From: Girardinichthys multiradiatus
Taxonomy: Eukaryota; Chordata; Actinopteri; Cyprinodontiformes; Goodeidae
DNA length: 64,000 nucleotides
Assembly (NCBI RefSeq): GCF_021462225.1
Contig: NC_061817.1
Span: 12,384,204-12,448,203 of the forward strand
Reading direction: 5' to 3'
Shown here piece by piece: positions 54,095-64,000 of the stretch. The notes under the pieces were generated by a model, which was given only the letters and a program-made list of their open reading frames with translations, did no database searches and was not told the DNA's origin. Position numbers and translations under genes: made by a program. The stretch's first letter is position 1, and each line of letters opens with the position of its first letter.

Positions 54095-54565
54095 TTACCT
54101 AAGAATAGAATAAAATAGAACAATCCCTTATTGTTCCACATTGGAAAAATTCAGGTGTACCAGCAACAAAGTGAAAGACAAATGGAAGCATGCATGAAGG
54201 TAAAAAAAATAAAAACAAAAAAATAAGAATAAGTGACGGTACAGTAGCACAAAATTTACAACATGAGAAAAAATTACTGTACATTATTGAAAATAGCAAA
54301 TTCATATTAAAAGAAATATGCAACTGAATAAGGTGATTTAAAAATGCGCAAAATGTGCAGGACATTTGTGCATTAAAACAACAATCGGCTATTTGCAAGA
54401 ATGGAAAATCTATTTGCAGCAACACTTATTGATTGGGAGCAGTGATGGTTATAAAGTTCAACAGCTTCTGGGAGGAAGGATCTGCAATAACGCTCCCTTG
54501 TGCACCTAGGATGGATCAGATGAAAGATATAAATATGATGCAGAGGTCCATCTTTTGTTAAATGT
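54095..54565 (-). mobile_element. LINE 3' end fragment
   Basis: Read on the minus strand it encodes RYCRSFLPEAVELYNHH, the same conserved C-terminal block as the LINE at 52.3-53.2 kb. A non-coding 3' part follows and a 'ttctattttattctattct' tail (54097-54115). The two fragments are on the same strand but have different tails, so they belong to different families. Confidence 0.75.
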
Positions 54566-56599
54566 AACACTCCTTCACAATCTGATACTTTAATACTTGC
54601 CCTTCCCCTCAGAGAACAAGAGTTTGTTTAAAATAAATATGTCAAGAAAAATGTAGTGTCTGAAAAATAATTGATGGAAATCCATACTTCTTCTGTAGTG
54701 TAAAATTGGTAACAAAAATTTAACATGTCTGATTGTACAAATCAGTGATGTGAAAATTGTCCAGAGTAATGGAATTATAGAAGATCAGATAAGCTTTGAT
54801 TTGGCAAAGACTCAAAAGAGTTTCAAAGTCATTTGACCTTCTAATTTAGTGTCCAGGCTTACACCAACCTCCTAACACGACTAGCTGAAATAAGACCGCA
54901 GCACTGGTAAAAATCTGAAGTTGGATTACACATCACTGCAGATTATTCCTGGAAAATGGTACATTGTATGGATTTGTTTTGGTGTTATAGTTTTGCTGCC
55001 TGTGTATAAAGATAACTCTCTTCAGGTAATAATCGGGGCATTTCAGATGGAGTGACAATCAGAGTGCGGACCTAAAATAATCAGAGAGGCTTTGCCATAA
55101 GCTGAAGACTTAAAGCAGTTCTCTGAAAGTATCTGTTCATCAGTTAGATAACAGAAAAACATTGTGTTGACTACTGAAAAAAAACAAGCTCAGAATATTG
55201 AAATGTAACGAGAGCAATGACAAATAAGATTTTGTGGTATTAGGAAGTCTTTGTAGATTTTATATTTGTGTGTTACTTCAACTTAAACTTCACTTAAACT
55301 CAGATAATTCATACACCAATTTTCTACATCAGAATATTTAAAGAGAACCAGTTTTTTGGACAAATGTCAAAATCATTACCTTCTCCTTTCAAATCCCTCT
55401 GTTGGCTTCAGACCTACAGCTCAAAAATACATCAAAATATGAGATCTGTGATTACAGACACACCCAGAATGTTTTTTCCTAACAGGAATAGGGTTAGTGT
55501 GTTTGATAAACAGTATGATCTGTTAATTTGATGCATACATTTCCCTGAGGTTTAACCTCAGTTAGTTTGGTTATCTCAGAGTAAGCTGTATCTTTTATTG
55601 CCTGGTTCATCTGTATGCCTCCTCTGGTGTAAATATAATCTTAAACTACCTTATGTGTTTGTAGGAATTAGTCACTTTGAACATAAAGCAATATACCGTT
55701 CTTTTAAAGAGGTGACTGGCCTTTATTCAGGAAGTAGTGATGCAAAGATAAAGCCAATACAGATAACAGCTAGGATAATTACCCTACAGCCTTTCTGTAC
55801 TAGTTTATGATACATTTTTCCCACCCATTGAATAGATTTTCACCGAGCTTTATTTAAAGAATGAAATGAGGGGAAAATAGTAAAACAGTAGGACATTGCA
55901 GAGAGAACAAGAAGGCCAGATTTACAGATTTTCAGCAGCTATTTTTTAGACTTGTGTTATTTAGCAGAAATGTTGGGGTTAATTATTACCATGGTAAATA
56001 TTAACAAATTAAAAGTGGTGTAGTAGACAAAAGTCTTGCTGGCTTCTTACATCGTGGTCCTTTTATCTCTGAAGACATAACTTGGATCTGGAAATGACAT
56101 CAAACCCAACCTAATTTTGTCTGAGTTGTTTGAAAATCTGTGGGATTTGCTGATATCTTTAGTGACCAGGCTAACTGCTATTAGCAATGCAAGCTAAAAA
56201 AAAATGTATTTTGTCTTTATTTTGTACCTTAAAGAATGTAGCAGCAAATCGACTGAAGGAGGTTGTTTACTAATGTGTGCGTGAAAGATTTAAATGAGAT
56301 ACAAATTGCTACAATTGTTTATTACTAAGTTTCAAATACAAGGGAGCCATGTTGGATTTTGAGTTCAGTGTTGGTGAGAAACCTTCACCTTTTCCCACTC
56401 TGAATTCCAGCTTCTCAAACCTTTCTGTTAATTTTTCAAACATCAAGCTTGGAAATCTCAACTTCTGAGAATGGGGGACATAATCACATGTCCTTAGCAT
56501 TCTGTCGTAGCCATCTTGCAGGCCTGTTGGAGGCAACTAGACTTCTAAAATTTACATTAAAAATGTTCTGATACAGCTTCAACATTTGTCTATTTTGTC
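54566..56599. other. Intergenic sequence
   Basis: About 2 kb of AT-rich sequence. No gene, RNA or well-bounded repeat recognised. Confidence 0.45.
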
Positions 56600-56900
56600 C
56601 CTAACTTCAAGTTATTTTATTGGGTTTAATGGGATAGATCAACACAAATAGCAGAATTGTAAAGTCAAAGGAAAATGATAAATATTTTAATAATGTTTAC
56701 AAAAAATGTCTATGAATATGTCCCTGAAAAAAAGCCATTTCACAATTTCTTCACATATCAAGCATACTCATTAGAACGGCCCAGTCAAAGTCCAGACCTA
56801 AATCTAATTAAGAATCTGTGGCAAGACATGAAAATTAATGTTACTCTCAGTCCAATATGACACATGTGAATTTATTTTTCAAAGTAGAATGGGCATAGAT
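56600..56900 (+). mobile_element. Decayed Tc1-like relic
   Basis: Contains 'acggcccagtcaaagtccag' and 'aatctgtggcaagacatgaa', the SPDLNPIENLW coding block of the old relic family. Confidence 0.6.
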
Positions 56901-57061
56901 TAGCGGAGACTTACCACAGAGGATTTTCAGTTATAATTGCAACTAAAGGTTAACTTGCACAGTCAGAGCTGAACGCAGATGCATGCGGCATGCCACACTT
57001 TGGAAACTTTCTTCTCTAAAAAAAAATTTGAAAACCATCTATTTTTATTTTCCATTTCACA

Positions 57062-57418
57062 AGTCTGCATGGGCTGCACGGTGGCTGGTAACACTGTTGC
57101 CTTGCAGCAAGAAGGTTCTGGGTTCGATTCCCGGCCTGGGGTCTTTCTGCATGGAGTTTGCATGTTCTCCCCGTGCATGCGTGGGTTCTCACCGGGTACT
57201 CCGGCTTCCTCCCACAGTCCAAAGACATGCCTGTTAGGTTAATTGGTAACTCTAAATTGCCCTTAGGTGTATGAATGAGTGTGTGCATGGTTGTTTGTGT
57301 TGTCTTGTGATGGACTGGCGATCTGTCCAGGGTGTACCCCGCCTCTCGCCCATAGACTGCTGGAGATAGGCACCAGCTTCCCCGCGACCCACTATGGAAT
57401 AAGCGGTAGAAAATGACT
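57062..57418 (+). mobile_element. SINE-like teleost repeat with polymerase III boxes
   Basis: Starts 'tgggctgcacggtggctggt', has a B box 'gggttcgattcc' at about 57120 and continues 'catgttctccccgtgcatgc', 'gtactccggcttcctcccac', 'gatggactggcgatctgtcc' and 'accccgcctctcgcccatag'. It is a very widely dispersed fish repeat. The promoter boxes suggest a tRNA-related head. Not a tRNA gene. Confidence 0.7.
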
Positions 57419-57830
57419 GACAATTATGCATCACTTTGTGCTGGTCAAACACATTAAAGTTTTGGAGTTAGTGGTTGTGATGTTTTGAATACTTTTGCAA
57501 AGCCCTGTAAGTCACGATGATGATACGTGGAAAATCGTTTTTTTTTTTATTAAGACGCTTTACTTTTTTAAACTTTTGTTTATTCAGAATCACTTTTTTA
57601 AACCTAACCAGTTTAATCTTTGCAAATATCCATTTAAGGAATTTCCTTGTTCTTTTATTTTTACATTTTCTCCTTACATTCAGTCTGAATACCTCGGAAC
57701 AAGACTCCTCCTCCACCTTGCCCTCATTTAATATGCGGCATGCTCCACTGAGGCTGCCTCCAATCAATGAAACGAATGTATCCCAACGTCCCTGAAAGGG
57801 TTTAAGTCGTAGTAAAATGTCCGTGGCTTA
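57419..57830. other. Intergenic sequence upstream of ldlr
   Basis: T-rich sequence turning more GC-rich towards the ldlr promoter. No gene recognised. Confidence 0.4.
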
Positions 57831-57849
57831 GTGTCCTTCCTCCGAATTG

Positions 57850-58125
57850 TTGAGGGTGTGCGCCACAAAAATCACACCATCCCCAGACCCCGCCTACCCC
57901 TTCCACGGGGCCCCCTGCGGCCCCACCCACCCGTGGACCACATTGAAATGGGTGTGATGTTGTCAAACTGTACTGTGCATCAGATCCTGACGTCGGGACC
58001 ATCTACAGTGCTGCAGAGCAACAGAACGCAATTACTAATTATAACAGTAGCAATACCACTGGTGGGGTACAATTACTTCTCTGTGAGAACCTGTGGGCTT
58101 CAGTGTTCATTCATCCTCCAGAACT
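57850..58125 (+). promoter_or_regulatory. ldlr: ldlr promoter region with sterol-element-like site
   Basis: A GC-rich block about 250 bp upstream of the ldlr start codon has 'aaaaatcacaccat' (57867-57880) followed within ten bases by a GC box (CCCCGCC, 57888-57894) and further CCCACCC boxes. The human LDLR promoter has an SRE-1 core ATCACCCCAC flanked by Sp1 sites. The fish string differs from it in two bases but keeps the TCAC half and the order of sites. This would allow SREBP-2 and Sp1 control by cell cholesterol. The transcription start is not determined. Confidence 0.5.
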
Positions 58126-61100
58126 ATGAGGCTCCCTCTGGTCCTTCTCATCTGTGTCCTTGGTCACACCGGTAAGTTCTGATTTAAACTTTTTATGAGT
58201 TGAAATTTTTTAATTGTTGCACATCTCTAACGTCATCATAATTGATTATTTAATTTTGTTGCTGCTATAAATATAAATAATCATTTTCCAGGGACATTTT
58301 CTGTTAGGTCTTTGGATTTAAATTTCCCATTCCTCTAACTGTACCGGATGCAAGCTGAGGAGGGGTGGGTGCATTTCTTTATGTATGTATGTAGGTCATA
58401 CATATCTTCTCTGGCTCCCTGCAAATGCTTCACAAAGACATTTGGAAAATGGTTCACCTTCACTGTCAGCTTTATACCCCCCTCATTTAAAACTAATTCT
58501 GCATTGCAGTCTGATTTTAATTTACATTAAATGTATTTTCTAGTAGTTTGTTGAGTTTCTTCTTAGTTTAATTTTAAAATTTTGCCAGGTCTTATTATGC
58601 ATAATTGGGAAGTGAAAGAAAAATGATATGTGATATATATTTTTTTACAATTTAAAAATCTACAAAGGAGTGGTTTGCAATTGTATTTACCCCAACCCCC
58701 GCCCCCTCCACCAGACTCTGACACCCCTAAATAAAATAAAATGCAGCCAACTGCCTTTAGAAGTCAGCTACTTGGTAATTAGAGTGCACCTGTCCACCTA
58801 AATGCTGTTCTACAAAACCCTCAGAGGTTTGTTAGCGAACAGCTAGGGAAAAAGTTGTGTTTAAAAATAGTTAGGTAATATCCTTAAATCTGAACACTCC
58901 AGCATCTGCAAAATGTAAAGAGTATGGCACAGCTACAAACCTGCCAAGACATAACTCTTTTACCTAAACTGACAGGTAATGCAAGAAGAGCATTAATCAG
59001 AGGAGCAGGCAAGAGGCGCATGCTAACACTGGGGGAGCGGCAGAGATTCACAGCTCAGGTGCCCTGCACATCACCCTAAACATACCATCCCCACTGTAAA
59101 ACATGGTGGTGGCAGCATCATGCTATGGAGATGCTTTTCCTTCAGCAGGGACAGGGGAGCTGGTCAGAGTTAAAGGGAAGATGGATGGAGCTAAATACAG
59201 GAGAATCCTAAAAGGAAACCCGCCAAAGGCTGCAAAAAAACTTAAGAGCTTCCAACTGAGTCCATAACTAAATCTCATTGAGAATTCGTGGCAAGACTTG
59301 AAACTGGATGTTCTCTCCATCCAGTCTGACTAAGCCTGTGCCATTCTGACAGCTGGAGTGGGATATTTTGGGCTCCAGATGTGGAGAGCTGGTAGAGCCA
59401 TATCCTAAGAGACTTGCAGCTGTGATTTGAAAGAAAAATTGCTCTATCAAGTATTGATTCAGGGGAGTTGAATACAAATGCGGCACAGAAAAAAATACAG
59501 ATTGTATTTTTTATGTATTATTTTTTCCCTACTTCGTAACTGTTCAATACTGTGTGTTGAGCTATAAGCTACTAAGTTTGACTGGGAGGTGCCCTAATTT
59601 TTCCCTTAATGATACACAGAAAGGCTGATATATTCACCACAGTGAGGACAGATGTTCAAAAAAATCCACAATGTGATGAAACTGCATTCCTTTAGTTTTA
59701 GTTTTACACTCAGACACTCCTAAAGTTACTGTCAGACCAGTTCCCAGTGTACTGGTTTGTGTTATATGGTTTGTGGTTGAAACATGTTGGAACGGGTTGT
59801 CATCAATAAACATTGCCACAATAGCCAGTTCCAAGGACACGTACCACTTTGAAAAAAGTGTTTGCACCCCTGCAGGAATTGAAACTCTTATCTTCTATGC
59901 AGATTTGGACAGAGAATCTCTTTTTGTGCCACCCTGAGCAGAAATCAATTCATTTTATGAATTTATTTGTGTTCAAATGTTAATTTTTAGTTCCTTGTTT
60001 AAGTATTCTGACCATCAAGTAACTCTTGAGAGGAAATTATATTATAAAGATGTTAACATTTCAAAGATGTGTGACAACCAAGAGCATGTGCACATTTGTT
60101 ACTTTCCCAGAAGTGTTTTGCATTCTGTCAATAACACTGCCATTTGGTCCAGTTTGTCTTTGGAGCTCTGAACTTTAAGCCCATTAAGTAAACATTCACA
60201 TGGAAATAGCTTTTGGTGACATGGCACCAGTTTCAGGAAAAAAACAAATTGAAATTAATGTCAGACAATGTCATTGTTATATCTCAGATACACAGTGATC
60301 TTTCTCTAAAGAAGTGCTATCAGGTTCAAAGTGATCAATTTCTTTATGGCGGAGATAATATTGTAGAGCCCATCATAAAGAAATAGAAAGATTTCCCATT
60401 TTAAACAATATTAACTGACAAAACAAGCTGTTGAAATTAAACCAAAGAAATTAGTAGAAATATTTTGCATACATTTTCTTTTTTGGATCTTACTCAATAT
60501 TTTCTGTATGGAAATTATGGATTTTTTTAAAATTAGTTAAATTCCAACCATTTTTAAAAAATAATTTACTTGATCAAACTAAGGTGTGTTTTAACTGTTT
60601 ATAATGATCATTTTGCTCATTTTATTTGTCCCCTCATTTTTACATTAGAAAAAGACAAAAATTAAGAATTGGTTTGTGAGTTAATCATAAAATCTTAGTG
60701 AAATAGAAATAAACATTTAAATGAACTCTAACAAGGTGGTGTGTAAACCTTTACCCTGACAGCCATAGCTAAGATGTGCCTTTTTTTTGGCACAAAATGT
60801 CATCAGGGTTAAAAGCTCAGTTTGCTAGCATGTTTGACTTTAGCATTAGCGTGACGCTAAACTGGATACAAATGAAATTTTTTGCTCCAACACAAACTTT
60901 CTTAACCACAAGTCTTCTGACATTTCTTAACATTTGCTGTGCTGATGTATTCATTCATAAACACATCTGGTCTTAGACACACACTCCAGCTTCTGTCAGA
61001 AACATTAGGATTAGCAGAGTTTTTGGCCCTCTGGGTGAGTAAGGAGTAGTTTCTGATATCTTTAAACAAAGCTGCACTTCTTCTATGTTAGGTCCAATTG

Positions 61101-62701
61101 GCTCATTTAGTTCAATTTCTCCATTAGGTCTTTTAAAAATGAATGTTGGGAAAGGAACTCCCCACTTTTAGGATTTTTGTTTCAGGCTGCAAAATTGAGA
61201 AAAACAGGGGTTTGTAGATATGATAAATCCTGATGGCATTCTTGGCTTGTTGCAGGGGCCAGGTACATGTTTCTGTTTGATTTGTACTTTATGCAGTTAT
61301 TTGATAAACTTCAACAACTTGCACTTGTGGGTATGTTTACATTAGTGTGTGTGTGTTACGCCTGAGCCTATAGATTCCTGAACTACACTTTTTGGCAAAT
61401 ATATGGTACAAACATCATATTCACTAATCAGGCATACCATAGTAAGGCAGGTAAAGTGAATGACACTGATTATCTCTTTGACATGAAGACTGTTTTTTCT
61501 AAAGTGTGTGCCATGTTCAACAGGAAAATGCACCCTGCTACAAAGCAAAAAATATTTTAGGGATGGTTTGAGGACCACAGCAACTAGTTTGAAGTGTTGA
61601 CTTGGCTTACCCAGATCTCAGTCCAAAGAAGTGTCTTTGACATGTGTTGAACAAATAAGTCCAATCCATGGAGGCCCCATCATGAAAATTATAAAAGCAA
61701 CTTGTGCAGAATATATGGTTATACAAATGTGCATAATGAAGTAACTCATATTAGGCTGTATCAGACTCCTTTAGTCTTCTTTAAACAGATAGACTGTGAA
61801 TAATTAAATATGTTATGGGTTGTTTTTAAGTTATATATTTAAGCTGCGTGTTTATATTTCTGTAACAGAAGCTCTAACATGTGAGCCCAGCCAGTTCCAC
61901 TGTGGGAATGGAAAATGCATCACATCCATCTGGGTGTGTGATGGCACAGATGACTGTGGAGACGGCACAGATGAACGTCGTAGCTTTAGTTCACCCAAAT
62001 CCAAATATCTAAAGAGGATAGTAAAGATAAAGTTGACGAGTTTTCAATATTTTCTTTATTATCAATTCTAGTGGCCGAAACATGCAAACCAACAGAGTAT
62101 AGGTGCACAGGCCGTCTGACCTACTGCATACCAAGCACCTGGCGCTGTGATGGAGAAGTTGACTGTGTAAATGGAGCTGATGAAAAGAACTGTGGTAAGC
62201 ATGCGTTTGTCTTGTTTGGTTTCTTTCAGAATTGTCCTTTGCTTTCGTGCTGCTTTATCCTGTCTTGCTCCCTGTTTAGTTTAAATTTGCTCTGATAAAC
62301 CTGTCTTGATCATTTCCCAGCTCCCAAGCAGTGCACAGACTCAGAGTTTCACTGCAGGAGCGGCCAGTGCGTCTCCTCTTCCTTCGTCTGTGACAAAGAT
62401 GTAGATTGTGTTGATGGCAGCGACGAGGCCTCCTGCCCACCAATCACCTGCAGCTCTGTGTCCTTCCAGTGCAACAACACTGTTTGTGTTCCCCAGCTGT
62501 GGGCTTGCGATGGTGACGCAGACTGCTCTGACGGCTCAGACGAGTGGTCTCAGAACTGTGACACAAGGAACTTCACCCGCTCTCCTATTCACCAGTGCTC
62601 CTCCCAGGAATACCAATGTGGCAGTGGGGAGTGCATCCACATCAGCTGGAAGTGTGATGGTGATACTGACTGCTTTGATCGGTCAGATGAAGCAGACTGT
62701 G
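58126..62701 (+). CDS. ldlr: LDL receptor, 5' part (signal peptide and repeats LA1-LA5)
   Basis: LDLR is the cell-surface receptor that takes up LDL via clathrin-coated pits. Four coding exons are present, 58126-58171, 61869-61976, 62072-62194 and 62321-62701, in phase. The first encodes the signal peptide [15 protein letters not shown]. The others encode LDL-receptor class A repeats with the calcium-binding CDGxxDCxDGSDE pattern: LA1, LA2, then LA3-LA5 in one 381-bp exon, the same exon layout as in mammals. The linker between LA4 and LA5 ([18 protein letters not shown]) is also family-like. EGF repeats, propeller, membrane helix and tail lie beyond the window. Exon 2 is only 108 bp, and LA1 plus LA2 together contain 11 instead of 12 cysteines. 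The donor after 61976 (GTCGTA) is weak. Position after smarca4 supports ldlr. Confidence 0.93.
58650..59560 (+). mobile_element. Decayed Tc1-like relic in ldlr intron 1
   Basis: Contains 'gcaattgtatttaccccaac'-like opening, 'aagagtatggcacagctac', 'tggtggtggcagcatcatgc' and 'gaattcgtggcaagacttga', covering most of an old transposase with all frames broken. Confidence 0.7.
59561..61309. other. ldlr intron 1, unassigned part
   Basis: AT-rich intron sequence with no supported gene, RNA or bounded repeat. Confidence 0.45.
61310..61700 (+). mobile_element. Relic of a different Tc1/mariner-type element
   Basis: Includes 'ggaaaatgcaccctgctaca', 'agggatggtttgaggaccac' and 'gttgacttggcttacccaga' then 'tctcagtccaaagaag', matching the C-terminal half of a transposase (DNAxPATK-like and PDLNPxE-like segments) but not of the other relics here. 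Confidence 0.55.
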
Positions 62702-62916
62702 GTAATTTTGATGTTCAACAGTTTCTTTTCAGCTGCTTTTCTTGTGCTACAGGTCACCAAGAAGTTTATTTTATTTTAGTATTAAAGTTCAAAAAGTTAA
62801 ACAAATCTTCCATTACACCTAATAAAAAACCCAAATATTCGATCATTACACAAAACTAGTTAAAGTAGATTTTTTATATATTGCAAAAGAAGTTGGCTGT
62901 TTATTACTAGAAAGTA
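62702..62916. other. ldlr intron 4, start
   Basis: Intron sequence between the exon ending at 62701 and the DD36E element. Nothing else recognised. Confidence 0.5.
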
Positions 62917-64000
62917 CAGGGGTTGGACAATGAAACTGAAACACCTGGTTTTAGACCACAATAATTTATTAGTATGGTGTAGGGCCTCCTTTTGCGGCCA
63001 ATACAGCATCAATTCATCTTGGGAATGACATATACAAGTCCTGCACAGTGGTCAGAGGGATTTTAAGCCATTCTTCTTGCAGGATAGTGGCCAGGTCACT
63101 ACGTGATACTGGTGGAGGAAAACATTTCCTGACTCGCTCCTCCAAAACACCCCAAAGTGGCTCAATAATATTTAGATCTGGTGACTGTGCAGGCCATGGG
63201 AGATGTTCAACTTCACTTTCATGTTCATCAAATCAATCTTTCACCAGTCTTGCTGTGTGTATTGGTGCATTGTCATCCTGATACACAGCACCACCTTCAG
63301 GATACAATGTTTGAACCATTGGATGCACATGGTCCTCAAGAATGGTTCGGTAGCCCTTGGCAGTGACGCGCCCATCTAACACAAGTATTGGGCCAAGGGA
63401 ATGCCATGATATGGCAGCCCAAACCATCACTGATCCACCAACATGCTTCACTCTGGGCATGCAACAGTCTGGGTGGTACGCCTCTTTGGGGCTTCTCCAC
63501 ACCATAACTCTCCCAGATGTGGGGAAAACAGTAAAGTTCTCATCAGAGAACAATACATGTTTCACATTGTCCACAGCCCAAGATTTGCGCTCCTTGCACC
63601 ATTGAAACCGACGTTTGGCATTGGCATGAGTGACCCGAACATCCCTTTCAGACAGCTTCCTCTTGCGTCCACAGTTAATCCTGTTGGATGTGGTTCGTCC
63701 TTCTTGGTGGTATGCTGACATTACCCTGGATACCGTGGCTCTTGATACATCACAAAGACTTGCTGTCTTGGTCACAGATGCGCCAGCAAGACGTGCACCA
63801 ACAATTGGTCCTCTTTTGAACTCTGGTATGTCACATATAATGTTGTGTGCATTTCAATATTTTGAGCAAAACTGTGCTCTTACCCTGGTAATTGAACCTT
63901 CACACTCTGCTCTTACTGGTGCAATGTGCAATCAATGAAGACTGGCTACCAGGCTGGTCCAATTTAGCCATGAAACCTCCCACACTAAAATGACAGGTGT
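62917..64000 (-). mobile_element. Tc1/mariner-type element (DD36E, Incomer-like), copy 2, runs off window
   Basis: Starts 'caggggttggacaatgaaac' after TA (62915-62916) and continues to the end of the window, which cuts it inside the far inverted repeat ('aaatgacaggtgt'), some 20 bases short of its end. It lies in an ldlr intron, opposite to the gene. It is shorter than copy 1 because of an internal deletion. Confidence 0.92.
63010..63840 (-). pseudogene. DD36E transposase, multiply broken
   Basis: On the minus strand the start codon region has changed (ATGGGT of copy 1 is ATATGT). About 57 codons between LSERDVR and VTHANAKRRF are deleted relative to copy 1, and the Trp codon in VKDWFDEHE has become TGA near 63235. 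A codon is also missing in FSDENFTVF. The open middle part (63775 to 63233) still shows D in FSDE and D in YQDDNAPIH. It cannot encode an active transposase. Confidence 0.88.

Noticed and set aside
57062..57418. Possible tRNA gene from a B box
   Set aside because: Only the head resembles a tRNA. The rest is a widely dispersed fish repeat.

Overview
The window is nuclear DNA of a ray-finned (teleost) fish. It carries intron-rich vertebrate genes in the order atg4d, smarca4, ldlr, all on the plus strand. The same three genes lie close together on human chromosome 19p13. The spaces and introns are filled with teleost-type repeats: Tc1-like DNA transposons, a decayed piggyBac, a non-LTR retrotransposon with a GAATT-type tail, tRNA-headed SINEs and small MITEs. 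I cannot name the species.

Layout: 1-960 is AT-rich with a transposon scrap. 960-5136 is a large inverted duplication with arms of about 1.0 kb around a 2.1 kb centre. The centre holds four in-phase exons of a HECT-type ubiquitin ligase C-terminus (G2E3-like), and the catalytic-cysteine exon runs into the right arm. 5890-15565 is atg4d (ten coding exons, 462 aa, plus a probable untranslated first exon), with an apparently intact Tc1-like element in intron 1. 15.6-24.7 kb is repeat-rich: a retroelement with a 214-aa frame of unknown function, a dead piggyBac on the minus strand, and two Tc1-like copies inside what looks like its intron. 24.9-47.7 kb is smarca4/BRG1 (33 coding exons, 1619 aa, complete), whose introns contain a truncated Tc1 copy, a DD36E element, several relics, MITEs and SINEs. 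47.7-57.8 kb is intergenic and almost entirely old transposon relics plus two LINE fragments. 57.8-62.7 kb is the 5' end of ldlr (promoter, signal peptide and LDL-receptor class A repeats 1-5). The gene continues past the window. A second DD36E element begins at 62917 and runs off the right edge.

The genes are independent housekeeping and metabolic genes, not an operon. ATG4D processes Atg8-family proteins in autophagy. SMARCA4 is the ATPase of SWI/SNF chromatin remodelling complexes. LDLR takes up lipoprotein cholesterol. Two promoters carry plausible family-specific sites: a CACGTG E-box in atg4d and a sterol-element-like site beside a GC box in ldlr. The least ordinary signals are the HECT inverted duplication, which would give a long hairpin RNA, two apparent GC-AG introns in smarca4, an odd cysteine count in the first two ldlr repeats, a premature stop shared by two separate Tc1 insertions, and the membrane-protein-like frame in a retroelement. 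All exon boundaries were inferred by reading splice sites and phase by eye.
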